From NCBI RefSeq assembly GCF_042685265.1, contig NZ_JBHUMX010000045.1: DNA of 64,000 nt; one strand, 5' to 3'. The first letter of the stretch is position 1; every line of letters begins with the position of its first letter. Position numbers and translations under genes: made by a program. This document shows positions 1 to 7,406 of this stretch, piece after piece. The notes beneath the pieces are model-generated. The model made no database searches, was not told the DNA's origin, and was given only the letters and a program-made list of their open reading frames with translations. The stretch is from Oceanobacillus_B kapialis (GTDB lineage Bacteria; Bacillota; Bacilli; Bacillales; Amphibacillaceae).

Positions 1-1
1 A

Positions 2-166
2 TTGAAACAAGAAATGTATTATGGAGAAGAACTAGTAAGCTATGAGGAATTAAAAAGACGAATTGAAGAATACATCTACTGGTATAACCATGAACGATCA
101 AAAGAAAAATTGGCTGGATTGAGTCCAGTAGAATACCGAACTCAATCTAGCCAATCAGCTGCATAA
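2..166 (+). CDS. IS3-family transposase OrfB, C-terminal fragment
   Basis: An open frame enters from the left edge and ends at a TAA after 54 residues. Its text (EEYIYWYNHERSK..GLSPVEYRTQ) is the classic C-terminus of IS3/IS150-type OrfB integrases, just after the DDE catalytic Glu. The rest lies outside the window, so it cannot be told whether the element is intact. It differs from the complete IS3-family element at 2471-3937, so two distinct elements are present here. Certain as a family, unknown as to activity. Confidence 0.85.
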   Translation: MKQEMYYGEELVSYEELKRRIEEYIYWYNHERSKEKLAGLSPVEYRTQSSQSAA

Positions 167-170
167 CAAG

Positions 171-196
171 ACTCTAACTTTTGGGGGTAACCACCG
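171..196. repeat. Probable right terminal inverted repeat of the edge IS3 element
   Basis: Five bases after the transposase stop comes CTCTAACTTTTGGGGGT. Read on the minus strand this is ACCCCCAAAAGTTAGAG, the typical end of IS3/IS150-group elements. The outermost bases do not follow the usual TGTACTG form, so the exact end is uncertain. The stretch from here to the next gene at 347 is A+T-rich, carries no gene I can support, and presumably holds the promoter of the TlpA-like gene. Confidence 0.5.
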
Positions 197-346
197 AGCA
201 ATTATTTTTGCCTACACGGTTTTTATAGTTTGTACAGAACTTCTTATAAAAAAGTACTCATTAATATGTCACTTTACAAATGTTTTGTTTGTATCTAACA
301 TATTAGGTGTATACAATACCGAACCACGTATTAAAGGAGCTGCAAT

Positions 347-931
347 ATGGTTAAGAATATAATGGTAATTAGCGTTTTGCTTTGTTTGGCGGGGATTGCA
401 GTATTTAATTTTATTCAGCAAGAAAAGGAATCAGAGGAAGCCTCTAGCGAAATGAATACTAGCGCAGAAGGAGGGGCGATTGCGCCTGTAGAAAGTGCAG
501 GTCTTGAACCAGGAGATAAAGCACCGGCTTTTAATTTGGAAACATTAAATGGTGACAAATTACAGTTAGCAGATCTTCAAGGTAAAAAGGTAATTTTAAA
601 CTTTTGGGCGACTTGGTGCCCACCGTGCAAGGAAGAAATGCCAGAAATGCAAGACATTCATGAGAAGTACGGGGATGAGGTTGAAGTAGTTGCAGTTAAT
701 ATGACAAGTACAGAAGCTTCAGGTATTGAGGATGTGCAAACATTTAATGAAGAGTATGCTTATACATATACCATGCCACTTGATGAAGAAGGTAATATTA
801 GTAAAGCATACAAAGTATTCAATGTACCAACCACCTATTTCATCAATACAGATGGAACAATCTCCTTACCACGCAAATCGGGGCCTATGACATATGAATT
901 TATGGAAGAAAGCATTTCACAAATGGAGTAA
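347..931 (+). CDS. yneN: TlpA/ResA-type membrane-anchored thiol-disulfide oxidoreductase
   Basis: A 194-residue protein with one N-terminal membrane segment (about residues 4-22), an acidic Ser/Glu-rich linker, and a thioredoxin fold with the active site WCPPC at 90-94 and a cis-proline motif VPTTYF near 160. Such proteins sit outside the membrane and reduce or exchange disulfides, for example in apocytochrome c (ResA) or spore envelope proteins (StoA). The ATG follows AAAGGAG at good spacing. Position ahead of tlp-yneP-yneQ matches B. subtilis yneN. The substrate cannot be told from sequence. Confidence 0.85.
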   Translation: MVKNIMVISVLLCLAGIAVFNFIQQEKESEEASSEMNTSAEGGAIAPVESAGLEPGDKAPAFNLETLNGDKLQLADLQGKKVILNFWATWCPPCKEEMPEMQDIHEKYGDEVEVVAVNMTSTEASGIEDVQTFNEEYAYTYTMPLDEEGNISKAYKVFNVPTTYFINTDGTISLPRKSGPMTYEFMEESISQME

Positions 932-988
932 TAGTATGAAAATAAAAAGGAATGGTAATACTTCTAATTAAAAAAGGAGTGAGTTACC

Positions 989-1132
989 ATTTCTTTAAAG
1001 AAAAAGCTTTCCTTTGAACAGCTCGTACAGGATAACAAAAGACAAATTTTGCAAGATTCCTCCCTGATGGAGAGGATAGAAAAAGACCTGGAAACAAAAA
1101 TGAATCAAACGCTTAATAGAAAAGAAATGTAA
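989..1132 (+). CDS. FbpB-family small basic protein, apparent ATT start
   Basis: A 47-codon frame reads (M)SLKKKLSFEQLVQDNKR..., the hallmark of the FbpB family, small basic proteins that in B. subtilis assist the Fur-controlled iron-sparing RNA FsrA. The frame is closed by TGA at 980-982 and contains no ATG, GTG or TTG before the conserved region. GGAG at 976-979 lies nine bases before ATT at 989, so ATT appears to be the initiator. It lies 57 bases after the TlpA-like gene and before a terminator. I see no Fur box nearby, so cotranscription with the upstream gene is likely. The family call is good; the start is inference. Confidence 0.7.
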   Translation: MSLKKKLSFEQLVQDNKRQILQDSSLMERIEKDLETKMNQTLNRKEM

Positions 1133-1141
1133 GTGACAATG

Positions 1142-1174
1142 CTCTCCTTAATAGCAGGAGAGTTTTTCTTTTTT
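1142..1174 (+). terminator. Rho-independent terminator after the FbpB-like gene
   Basis: CTCTCCT (1142-1148) pairs with AGGAGAG (1156-1162) around a seven-base loop, followed by a T-rich run. It ends the yneN-fbpB transcript before tlp. Confidence 0.85.
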
Positions 1175-1189
1175 AACAATTTTTTTAAA

Positions 1190-1219
1190 CGTATAGCTTT
1201 TAAAGATTTAGTCAGAATA
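1190..1219 (+). promoter_or_regulatory. Possible sigma-G promoter of tlp
   Basis: CGTATA at 1190-1195 and CAGAATA at 1213-1219 are separated by 17 bases. They resemble the forespore sigma-G consensus (roughly TGAATA and CATACTA). Tlp is a forespore protein in B. subtilis, which agrees. The match is imperfect, so this is tentative. Confidence 0.35.
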
Positions 1220-1248
1220 TAAAAGATAATACGGAAAGGAGCATGAAA

Positions 1249-1479
1249 ATGACTGACAATCATTCACACAAACCAAAGCCTGATGATCGTCGCGATAACG
1301 TAGAGAAATTACAAAGCATGGTGCAAGACACCATTCAAAACATTGAAAAGGCCCATGAAACTGCTCGTTTCATTGACGGCGAAGAAAAACAGGCTATTGA
1401 AGCAAAGAACAAACGCCGTGAAGAAGCAATAGAAGCAATGAGAAACGAAATTAAAGATGAATATGATGCATTAGACTAA
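1249..1479 (+). CDS. tlp: Small acid-soluble spore protein Tlp
   Basis: A hydrophilic, highly charged 76-residue protein with the Tlp pattern KPDDRRDNVEKLQ...NIEKAHE and an acidic end. Tlp is a minor small acid-soluble protein packed in the spore core and degraded at germination. An ATG at 1243 exists, but GGAG at 1238-1241 leaves only one base before it. The ATG at 1249 has seven bases of spacing and is preferred. The following yneP-yneQ are as in B. subtilis, whereas sspN, which precedes tlp there, is replaced here by the FbpB-like gene. Confidence 0.92.
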   Translation: MTDNHSHKPKPDDRRDNVEKLQSMVQDTIQNIEKAHETARFIDGEEKQAIEAKNKRREEAIEAMRNEIKDEYDALD

Positions 1480-1662
1480 ATTAATACCCTTAGAATTGAA
1501 AAGGTCGAACGATTTAGGTTCTTTCTGAAGCGTAATCGTTCGATCTTTACATAACATCTTTTATGGATTATCCTTCTTTACTGCTTAAGTGTTCGATAAA
1601 GCGAAACCTCTTCTATATATGGTACGATAAAGATGGAACACGTTATATAGGAGGAATTACGA

Positions 1663-2085
1663 TTGAAGAAAGTACAAACACCAATTGAAGTGCGTTATCA
1701 AGAAACCGATCAAATGGGCGTCGTATATCATGCCAATTATTTGGTATGGTTTGAAATAGGCAGAACAAAATTCGTTGAATCACTTGGCTTACGTTATGCG
1801 GCTATGGAAGAAAATGGCGTTGTCTCCCCAGTAACTGATGCAAACATTCGTTTTAATAAGCCAATACGTTACGGGGAGAATCCCATTGTAGAAACATGGT
1901 TAGAAAGCTATGATGGGTTAAGAACAGTTTACGGATATAATGTCCTCCGTCCTGATGGGCAAGTTGCCGTGAGCGGAAAAACTGAACATGTGATTGTTAA
2001 GAAAGACAGCTTTCGTCCACTTTCGTTGCGAAAAGCTTTTCCTGACTGGCATCAGGCATACAGCAACCAGTTGAAAGAGGGGTAA
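1663..2085 (+). CDS. yneP: YbgC/FadM-type hotdog acyl-CoA thioesterase
   Basis: A 140-residue single hotdog domain opening with VRYQETDQMGVVYHANYLVWFE. The Asp and Tyr/His/Asn of DxMGVVYHANY are the catalytic motif of 4-hydroxybenzoyl-CoA-type thioesterases. It should hydrolyse acyl-CoA; the natural substrate is unknown. It starts at a TTG preceded by AGGAGGA at 1649-1655. yneQ follows after four bases, so the two form an operon. Confidence 0.85.
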   Translation: MKKVQTPIEVRYQETDQMGVVYHANYLVWFEIGRTKFVESLGLRYAAMEENGVVSPVTDANIRFNKPIRYGENPIVETWLESYDGLRTVYGYNVLRPDGQVAVSGKTEHVIVKKDSFRPLSLRKAFPDWHQAYSNQLKEG

Positions 2086-2089
2086 AAAG

Positions 2090-2404
2090 ATGGCATTTGG
2101 CTTAAAGAGAGATGAACTACAAAATTGGAAGAAAAACGTTCATGCCGGAGAGATAGCATTCCTAACACATTATTGGCTCGATAGCCGGTTCCCTGGGTGT
2201 ACCACGGTGACGAAGGTTGGTTGTAAGGACATTACAAAACTTATGCAATGGGGGGACCAATATGGTCTTTCCCCAGAATGGATTCACCAGGATGAAGATT
2301 ACCCACACTATGATTTATTTGGCGAGAGACAACGGGATATTCTGGCTGCGGAGAAACAATGGAACCAGTTAGAACGTTTTGATATATTGTCCAGAAGAAA
2401 ATAG
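2090..2404 (+). CDS. yneQ: YneQ-like protein of unknown function
   Basis: A soluble 104-residue protein, rich in Trp and charged residues (FGLKRDELQNWKKNV, HYWLDSRFPGCTTVTK, HQDEDYPHYDLFGERQRDI). It resembles the short conserved Bacillaceae protein YneQ in content and, decisively, in position after the thioesterase. No known catalytic motif, membrane segment or signal peptide is visible. It ends 40 bases before the left arm of a split terminator. Confidence 0.7.
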   Translation: MAFGLKRDELQNWKKNVHAGEIAFLTHYWLDSRFPGCTTVTKVGCKDITKLMQWGDQYGLSPEWIHQDEDYPHYDLFGERQRDILAAEKQWNQLERFDILSRRK

Positions 2405-2444
2405 AAAGTAACTCTATAAATAACTATAATGCGAGAATAACAAA

Positions 2445-2465
2445 ATAAAAAACAGCAGGAATGCG
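2445..2465. terminator. Left arm of a bidirectional terminator split by an insertion sequence
   Basis: ATAAAAAACAGCAG plus GAATGCG here is nearly the reverse complement of CGTATTCTGCTGTTTTTTAT at 3944-3963, on the other side of the insertion element. Joined together they make a hairpin with A and T tracts on either side, placed between the convergent genes yneQ and yneR. The element therefore sits in the former loop. Confidence 0.75.
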
Positions 2466-2471
2466 TAAACT

Positions 2472-2518
2472 GTACCCTATAGAGTAGACACTTTAAAAAA
2501 AGTCTACCTATAGGGTAC
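2472..2518. repeat. Long hairpin inside the left end of the insertion sequence
   Basis: GTACCCTATAG-A-GTAGAC (2472-2489) pairs with GTCTACCTATAGGGTAC (2502-2518), leaving a single bulged A and a 12-base loop. The right arm is thus a second, inverted copy of the element's own tip. Placed just upstream of the transposase, it may block read-through transcription or translation from outside; that role is inference. Confidence 0.8.
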
Positions 2519-2525
2519 TTACGTG

Positions 2526-2531
2526 TATAAT
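2526..2531 (+). promoter_or_regulatory. Minus-10 element for the transposase
   Basis: A perfect TATAAT sits just after the hairpin and 35 bases before the likely GTG start. No good minus-35 hexamer is visible at 17 bases, since that position falls in the hairpin, which is consistent with a weak promoter. Confidence 0.4.
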
Positions 2532-2565
2532 GGGGACAAATTCTAACGAACGGGGAGAAGAAATA

Positions 2566-2985
2566 GTGACGAAACGTCTATTTACAGATAAGGAAATAAG
2601 CAAACTACAAGCTAATCCTCACGTTAAGGCTGTATCCTCTAAAGGAATTACTTATACGGATAGCTTTAAACGTTTGTTTCTAACTGAAAATGAAAAAGGA
2701 AAGTTTCCTGTACAAATATTTAATGAACAAGGTTTTGATGTGGAAATAATCGGTAAGAAACGGATTGAATCAGCCGGAAAACGTTGGAGAAATGCTTATC
2801 GGGAGAATGGCATTGCCGGTCTTCAGGATACTCGTAAACATAATCAAGGACGTCCCTCAGAGAAGGAGCTGTCCGCCGAGGAGAAGCTAAAACGCTTGGA
2901 ATCTAAAGTTCGCTTATTAGAAGCTGAAAATGAGCTCCTAAAAAAGATCGAGATGATGGAAAGGAGGGGAAAAAGGGAGGAGTAA
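2566..2985 (+). CDS. IS3-family transposase OrfA (helix-turn-helix subunit)
   Basis: A 139-residue protein: an N-terminal region, a helix-turn-helix-like middle (ESAGKRWRNAYRENGIAGLQD), and a C-terminal coiled coil (KLKRLESKVRLLEAENELLKK) typical of IS3 OrfA, which recognises the element's ends and dimerises. An upstream in-frame ATG at 2530 overlaps the TATAAT box, so the GTG at 2566 after GGGGAGAAG is preferred. The slippery sequence A AAA AAG at 2940-2946 lies in the reading frame near the 3' end and allows a -1 shift into OrfB. Confidence 0.85.
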   Translation: MTKRLFTDKEISKLQANPHVKAVSSKGITYTDSFKRLFLTENEKGKFPVQIFNEQGFDVEIIGKKRIESAGKRWRNAYRENGIAGLQDTRKHNQGRPSEKELSAEEKLKRLESKVRLLEAENELLKKIEMMERRGKREE

Positions 2986-3023
2986 ACGTTTCAAAAACAG
3001 TCAAATTTGAACTTATACATGAC

Positions 3024-3905
3024 GTGATTCACAAATATAAACTATCGAACAAAGTACATTACTTTTTTCAGCTTGCTGGTGTCTCACGATCCGGTTATTA
3101 CCGTTATTGGTCATCGAAAGCTGTGAAACAGCGGGAAAAACGGGAGTCGGAAGATCAAAAATTGAAGGAAATCATTATAAAAGCCTATCGATTCCGTAAT
3201 CGAAATAAGGGTGCTCGTCAAATTAAGATGACACTCAAAAATCAATATGCGATCACCTTTAATTTAAAGCGTATTCGTCGGATCATGAAGAAGTATCATA
3301 TCGTCTGTCCTATTCGAAGAGCCAATCCATACCGTCGTATCGCTAAAGCAACGAAAGAACACCAATCGGTTCCAAACCATCTGGAAAGGAACTTTAACCA
3401 GGGAGAACCAGGAAAAGTACTATTAACGGATATTACTTATTTATATGATGCATATGGAAGGAAAGTCTATCTGTCTACTATTCTGGATGGTTCAACCAAA
3501 GAATTGCTTGCTTACCATCTATCTCGAACTCTGACGCTCGATATCGCCACCATTACCATTGGAAAACTAAAGAAAAACCATAACATTACACTAGCTGAAG
3601 GGGCATTTATCCATTCGGATCAAGGTGTACACTACACACATCCAGCTTATCAAAAGTTACTGAAGAAACATGGGATTGGACAATCTATGTCCAGAAGAGG
3701 AAACTGTTGGGACAATGCGCCCCAGGAATCATTCTTTGGCCACTTTAAGGATGAAACAAACATAAAGTCCTGTAAAACCTTCGAAGAAGTTAAGCGAGAA
3801 GTAAAAAGCTATATGACTTATTACAATTATTATAGAGGGCAGTGGAATTTAAAAAAGATGGCCCCTGTCTCTTACAGGGACCATCTTTTACAGAACGCTG
3901 CTTAG
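3024..3905 (+). CDS. IS3-family transposase OrfB (DDE integrase)
   Basis: This 293-residue frame is the catalytic half. An HTH_21-type region (KGARQIKMTL..., KRIRRIMKKY) precedes an rve-type RNase H fold with the DDE residues in LLTDITYL, IHSDQGVHYT and NAPQESFFGHFK. It carries out cut-and-circularise transposition. The open frame extends back without a stop past the A AAA AAG site at 2940, in the -1 frame relative to OrfA, so the functional product is most likely an OrfAB fusion. The listed start is a GTG that may allow separate synthesis. Confidence 0.9.
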   Translation: MIHKYKLSNKVHYFFQLAGVSRSGYYRYWSSKAVKQREKRESEDQKLKEIIIKAYRFRNRNKGARQIKMTLKNQYAITFNLKRIRRIMKKYHIVCPIRRANPYRRIAKATKEHQSVPNHLERNFNQGEPGKVLLTDITYLYDAYGRKVYLSTILDGSTKELLAYHLSRTLTLDIATITIGKLKKNHNITLAEGAFIHSDQGVHYTHPAYQKLLKKHGIGQSMSRRGNCWDNAPQESFFGHFKDETNIKSCKTFEEVKREVKSYMTYYNYYRGQWNLKKMAPVSYRDHLLQNAA

Positions 3906-3943
3906 TCTTTTTTTTAATGTCCTTTACAAAGGGTACACTTCAG

Positions 3944-3963
3944 CGTATTCTGCTGTTTTTTAT
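3944..3963. terminator. Right arm of the split bidirectional terminator
   Basis: CGTATTCTGCTG followed by TTTTTTAT pairs with the arm at 2445-2465. It lies five bases from the stop of the convergent yneR gene. With 1.48 kb between the arms the hairpin can no longer form as a normal terminator. Confidence 0.75.
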
Positions 3964-3968
3964 TTTAT

Positions 3969-4265
3969 TTATTTTACAGTTGTATATTTAAATACTGGTT
4001 CGGAAAGCTTATTATTCATTTGTACTTTTAAGTCTTGGTCCTCAAAATACCAAGCATCCTTGCTTTCTATAAAGAAAGTGATCTCTTCTACATTAATAGA
4101 AGTGTGGATGTTTTCAGGCTCCTGTTTCGCTACTCCTAGAGAAAATCCAGGTAAATTTCCTCCCACGCCACCATACCGTACATAAAATCGTATCCTACTA
4201 TTATTCTCTAAATCTAGTTCATCCTTATACCATTTGGCTACCTCTTTGCTAACCTGTAATTTCAA
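3969..4265 (-). CDS. yneR: HesB/YadR/YfhF-family protein (YneR)
   Basis: A 98-residue protein matching the HesB-like fold of A-type iron-sulfur proteins (RIRFYVRYGGVGGNLPGFSLGVAK...FFIESKDAWYFED). It lacks the Cys-x-Cys iron ligands of true IscA/SufA carriers; in fact it has no cysteine. It is therefore a YneR-type relative of unknown role rather than an Fe-S carrier. It starts at TTG after AAGGAG. It is last in the minus-strand run plsY, folE2, yidD, yneR. Confidence 0.8.
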   Translation of the reverse strand: MKLQVSKEVAKWYKDELDLENNSRIRFYVRYGGVGGNLPGFSLGVAKQEPENIHTSINVEEITFFIESKDAWYFEDQDLKVQMNNKLSEPVFKYTTVK

Positions 4266-4285
4266 TTGATGACCACTCCTTAAAG

Positions 4286-4522
4286 CTATTTCTTAGTCTT
4301 GCGAGGTTTCTTTTCAGGTACTAAGTCAACTCCGCCTTTATGAAGGGGATGACATTTACTAATTCGTTTCACTGTCAGATAAGCCCCTTTTATTGCCCCA
4401 AATCGTTTGAAAGCTTCGAGCCCATACTCTGAACAACTAGGATAGAAGCGGCATGTCCTTGGAGTAAAAGGGCTTATTGCCTTGCGGTAAAATGTTATTA
4501 AACCGATAAATATATACCTCAT
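4286..4522 (-). CDS. yidD: Membrane protein insertion efficiency factor YidD
   Basis: A small, basic 78-residue protein with the family signature TPRTCRFYPSCSEYGLEAFKRFG and three conserved cysteines, followed by RISKCHPLHKGGVDLVP. YidD is a peripheral inner-membrane protein that aids YidC-dependent insertion. Here it lies five bases after folE2 and 20 before yneR, so it is cotranscribed with genes unrelated to YidC. Length is normal for the family. Confidence 0.93.
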   Translation of the reverse strand: MRYIFIGLITFYRKAISPFTPRTCRFYPSCSEYGLEAFKRFGAIKGAYLTVKRISKCHPLHKGGVDLVPEKKPRKTKK

Positions 4523-4527
4523 TCAGC

Positions 4528-5466
4528 TTACCTCTGATTTTCATTACGCTTGTCATAGGTGACTGAAGCTATCGCATCATGCATATGAATAGACTCTTCA
4601 TTTCTACAAGAGACACGGAACTTTTCCACCATCTCCATCTCGTATAAATCAGCGGCTACTAAGCGCACCATATCTTCTACAAAGCGAGGGTTTTCGTATG
4701 CTTGCTCTGTTACCATCTTTTCATCCGGGCGTTTTAGAACAGGATGTATCCGGGCGCTTGCGTTGCTTTCGGCTGCTTCTAACAGCATGGCCTTCCAATC
4801 CCTCTCTTCAGAGGTAATTGTCTCATTAAGCTCTATTTCTATTGTCACAACGCCTCTTTGGTTATGAGCGCTGTATTCACTAATCTCCTTGGAGCAAGGA
4901 CAAAGTGTTGTAATCAGGGCTGAGAGAGAGGCCTTTAGCGTGTAGCCATTACTAGCGTCATAATTGACCTCCATGGTAATGTCGGTATGATTTAAACCTG
5001 CAAGATCACTTTGTGGACCACGGCGCTCAAAAAACCAAGGAAATTTAAGTTCAATGGTTGCATCTTGCTGGTCTAAACGTTCTGCCAATTCTTTAGCGAA
5101 CCTTTTTAACGTTTGCCACTCTGCTTCAAAAGCCCCTTGGCGATAATAACTACTAAGCTGCTCTGTAAAACGGCTCATGTTTGTCCCTTTGCTCGTTTTA
5201 TTTAAACTTGTTGAAAAAGATATCGTAGCAATACTGGATTGTTTATTTGGAAGCAGCTCACTTGAGACTGTAATTGGATGCTTCACATTAGCTATACCAA
5301 CCGCATCCAGGTCAAATAGAAAATCTTTCTTTGTGTTTTGTAAGTCTGCCATTTGATTTTTTTCTACCGGTTTTGTTCTTGGAACAGGTAATACGGAGCC
5401 AAATAATTTATGTCTCTCTGCCTTTGATGGCAGTTTTTTAAGTGGGATAAATTTCGTATCGTGCAA
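4528..5466 (-). CDS. folE2: GTP cyclohydrolase I type IB (FolE2)
   Basis: A 312-residue protein with the FolE2 signature TTLCPCSKEISEYSAHNQRG; the Cys of CPCSK is the metal-binding catalytic residue. It converts GTP to 7,8-dihydroneopterin triphosphate, first step of folate and also of queuosine biosynthesis. FolE2 uses metals other than zinc and in B. subtilis is induced by zinc starvation. I see no convincing Zur box upstream. The TTG start follows AAAGGGG at eight bases. DfrA, ThyA and Fhs elsewhere in the window use the same cofactor. Confidence 0.93.
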   Translation of the reverse strand: MHDTKFIPLKKLPSKAERHKLFGSVLPVPRTKPVEKNQMADLQNTKKDFLFDLDAVGIANVKHPITVSSELLPNKQSSIATISFSTSLNKTSKGTNMSRFTEQLSSYYRQGAFEAEWQTLKRFAKELAERLDQQDATIELKFPWFFERRGPQSDLAGLNHTDITMEVNYDASNGYTLKASLSALITTLCPCSKEISEYSAHNQRGVVTIEIELNETITSEERDWKAMLLEAAESNASARIHPVLKRPDEKMVTEQAYENPRFVEDMVRLVAADLYEMEMVEKFRVSCRNEESIHMHDAIASVTYDKRNENQR

Positions 5467-5555
5467 AACGCAGTCCCCTTTCTAAATCGTGTATAAATAG
5501 TATACGTGAGCACCATTTAAGATTCAATTTATTGGATTTTATCGTAGATGACGTT

Positions 5556-6137
5556 TTACATCCAAGTGATTTTCGGCTCTGTCTTTTGTCTGATTCGCTT
5601 GATGTTCGCCCGATGTCGGTAAATGACAAAGATGGTAAGCAAGGAAGTTACAATAATAAGGCCGGTGTCTTTAAACAGAATAGAACAAATTACGGTGACA
5701 AAGCCTGTAATGATCGATGATAAGGAAACATACTTCGACAAGTAAAGGCTCAATAGAAAAGTACTTACCATGATCACAAATAATAATGGGTTGATTCCAA
5801 GTATAATTCCACCTGATGTTGCTACTGCCTTACCGCCTTTAAATTTAGCGAATATTGGGTAAGTATGACCAAGTACTGCAAATAATCCAATGATCAGTCG
5901 GTAAACATCTGCATCAAATAAAAGCGGAACTAGTGTAGCAACTGTTCCTTTTAAAATATCTGATACTGTAACAATGCTTCCTGCTTTAAAACCAAGAACT
6001 CTAAATGTGTTGGTTGCACCGAGATTGCCACTCCCGTGTTCACGAATATCAATGTTATATCCAAGCTTTCCTACAATCAAAGCGGTTGGGATAGAACCTA
6101 ATAAATATGCAATAATAGCAAATATAATGTAATCCAT
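5556..6137 (-). CDS. plsY: Acyl-phosphate:glycerol-3-phosphate acyltransferase PlsY
   Basis: A polytopic membrane protein of about 193 residues with the PlsY motifs LLGSIPTALIVGKLG, EHGSGNLGATNTFRVLG and KFKGGKAVATSGGI, and five or more hydrophobic segments. It transfers an acyl group from acyl-phosphate to glycerol 3-phosphate, starting phospholipid synthesis. The upstream in-frame ATG at 6143 touches the ribosome site, so the ATG at 6137 is preferred. As in B. subtilis it lies between yneR and yneT, next to parE-parC. Confidence 0.94.
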   Translation of the reverse strand: MDYIIFAIIAYLLGSIPTALIVGKLGYNIDIREHGSGNLGATNTFRVLGFKAGSIVTVSDILKGTVATLVPLLFDADVYRLIIGLFAVLGHTYPIFAKFKGGKAVATSGGIILGINPLLFVIMVSTFLLSLYLSKYVSLSSIITGFVTVICSILFKDTGLIIVTSLLTIFVIYRHRANIKRIRQKTEPKITWM

Positions 6138-6332
6138 TCTCATTCCTACTCTCTAATTAGATTAAAGCATTAAAAATATATTTACATTCTAGCATGAAGT
6201 ACGTAGGGAAAGAACCATTTTTATTATTTTCTAGGGTTAAAGCTAGTAATAAGTAGTTTTATTTGTAGAAGACAGGGTATGCATTAAATAATGGCCGTTA
6301 TGCCATGTGTATATTTGTAAGGGGGAAAATAG

Positions 6333-7406
6333 ATGATTGAGTTTGATAAAGTACAAAAAATTTACCCGGATGGTACAGAGGCAATTCGGGAATTCTCCTT
6401 GAAAGTAGAGGAAGGGGAAATTGTGACCTTAATTGGTCCGAGTGGATGCGGTAAGACTACTGCAATGAAGATGGTAAACCGTTTAATTGAACCTACCGCT
6501 GGTGATATCTACATAAATGAGCGGAAAGTAAATTCCTATAATATCCATGAACTCAGATGGAATATCGGATATGTTCTTCAGGAAATTGCGTTATTCCCAC
6601 ATATGACGATTGGCGAAAACATCTCTGTCGTACCCGAAATGAAAAAGTGGAAGCGTAAGAAAATAAGAACAAGAATCGATGAATTATTAGAAATGGTTGG
6701 ATTAGATCCAAGCACGTATCAAAAACGGTTGCCAAGAGAGCTCTCTGGTGGCCAGCAGCAACGTATTGGGGTTGTACGCGCTCTCGCTGCTGACCCTGAT
6801 ATTATCTTAATGGATGAGCCATTTAGTGCGCTCGATCCAATCAGCAGAGAACAGTTGCAATCAGACATAAAGACACTGCAAAAGGAAATAAAGAAAACTA
6901 TTTTATTTGTAACACATGATATGGATGAAGCAATGGCACTTGGAGATAGAGTGTGTTTAATGAAAGACGGAGAGGTTGTCCAGTTTGATACGCCACAGCA
7001 ACTTATATTAAATCCAAAGACTGACTTTGTGAAGGACTTTATTGGTGAAAGAAAATCTCCATGGCAAACAGCTGTTGATGTTATATGTGACCCAACACCA
7101 GGTCATGTGCTAACAGCTTCTGCCTATGAAACAGGGGATTTTGATCACCGTTCCACTTATATACTTACGGATGCGTCCAACATGTATCAGGGGTTAATTC
7201 AACAAGGTGACTTAAAGCAGGATAATGTAGTGACGTTAGAAAATGATCTGCCGCTATATAAGGCAGCTAGTATGATATACGAGCATGAGAGCCAGCAACT
7301 CTTTCCTGTTATCAAACAAGGAAGACTCATTGGCGTAATAAGCAACAAAATTATTCTAGAATACTTAAGAAGTAAAACGACTATGGAAAACGGGGTGGTT
7401 CAATAA
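6333..7406 (+). CDS. OpuCA/EgtV-like ABC transporter ATPase with CBS region
   Basis: A 357-residue ATPase of the quaternary-amine class: Walker A GPSGCGKTT at 35-43, signature LSGGQQQR, Walker B IILMDEPFSALD and the switch His in FVTHDMDE. The C-terminal 100 residues carry a CBS-like module (LPLYKAASMIYEHESQQLFPVI), the ionic-strength or ligand sensor of OpuA/OpuC ATPases. ATG follows AAGGGGG. Its stop overlaps the start of the permease (TAATG), so the two are coupled. Confidence 0.9.
   Translation: MIEFDKVQKIYPDGTEAIREFSLKVEEGEIVTLIGPSGCGKTTAMKMVNRLIEPTAGDIYINERKVNSYNIHELRWNIGYVLQEIALFPHMTIGENISVVPEMKKWKRKKIRTRIDELLEMVGLDPSTYQKRLPRELSGGQQQRIGVVRALAADPDIILMDEPFSALDPISREQLQSDIKTLQKEIKKTILFVTHDMDEAMALGDRVCLMKDGEVVQFDTPQQLILNPKTDFVKDFIGERKSPWQTAVDVICDPTPGHVLTASAYETGDFDHRSTYILTDASNMYQGLIQQGDLKQDNVVTLENDLPLYKAASMIYEHESQQLFPVIKQGRLIGVISNKIILEYLRSKTTMENGVVQ

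Larger units (their letters stand above)
2471..3937 (+). mobile_element. Complete IS3-family insertion sequence, about 1.47 kb
   Basis: The ends are imperfect inverted repeats: the left end begins TGTACCCTATAGAGTAGAC and the right end, on the minus strand, TGTACCCTTTGTAAAGGAC. Inside lie an OrfA with a helix-turn-helix and coiled coil and an OrfB integrase, joined by a typical frameshift site. Flanking bases (AAC on the left, CTT on the right) do not form the usual 3-4 bp target duplication. The duplication was therefore lost or the copy was rearranged. Both frames are intact, so the element may still be active. Confidence 0.85.

Noticed and set aside
5480..5510. TAAATCGT followed by TATACGTG near folE2, resembling half of a Zur box
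   Set aside because: Only the left half matches; the right half and the spacing do not fit the B. subtilis consensus. A zinc-starvation link remains unproven.
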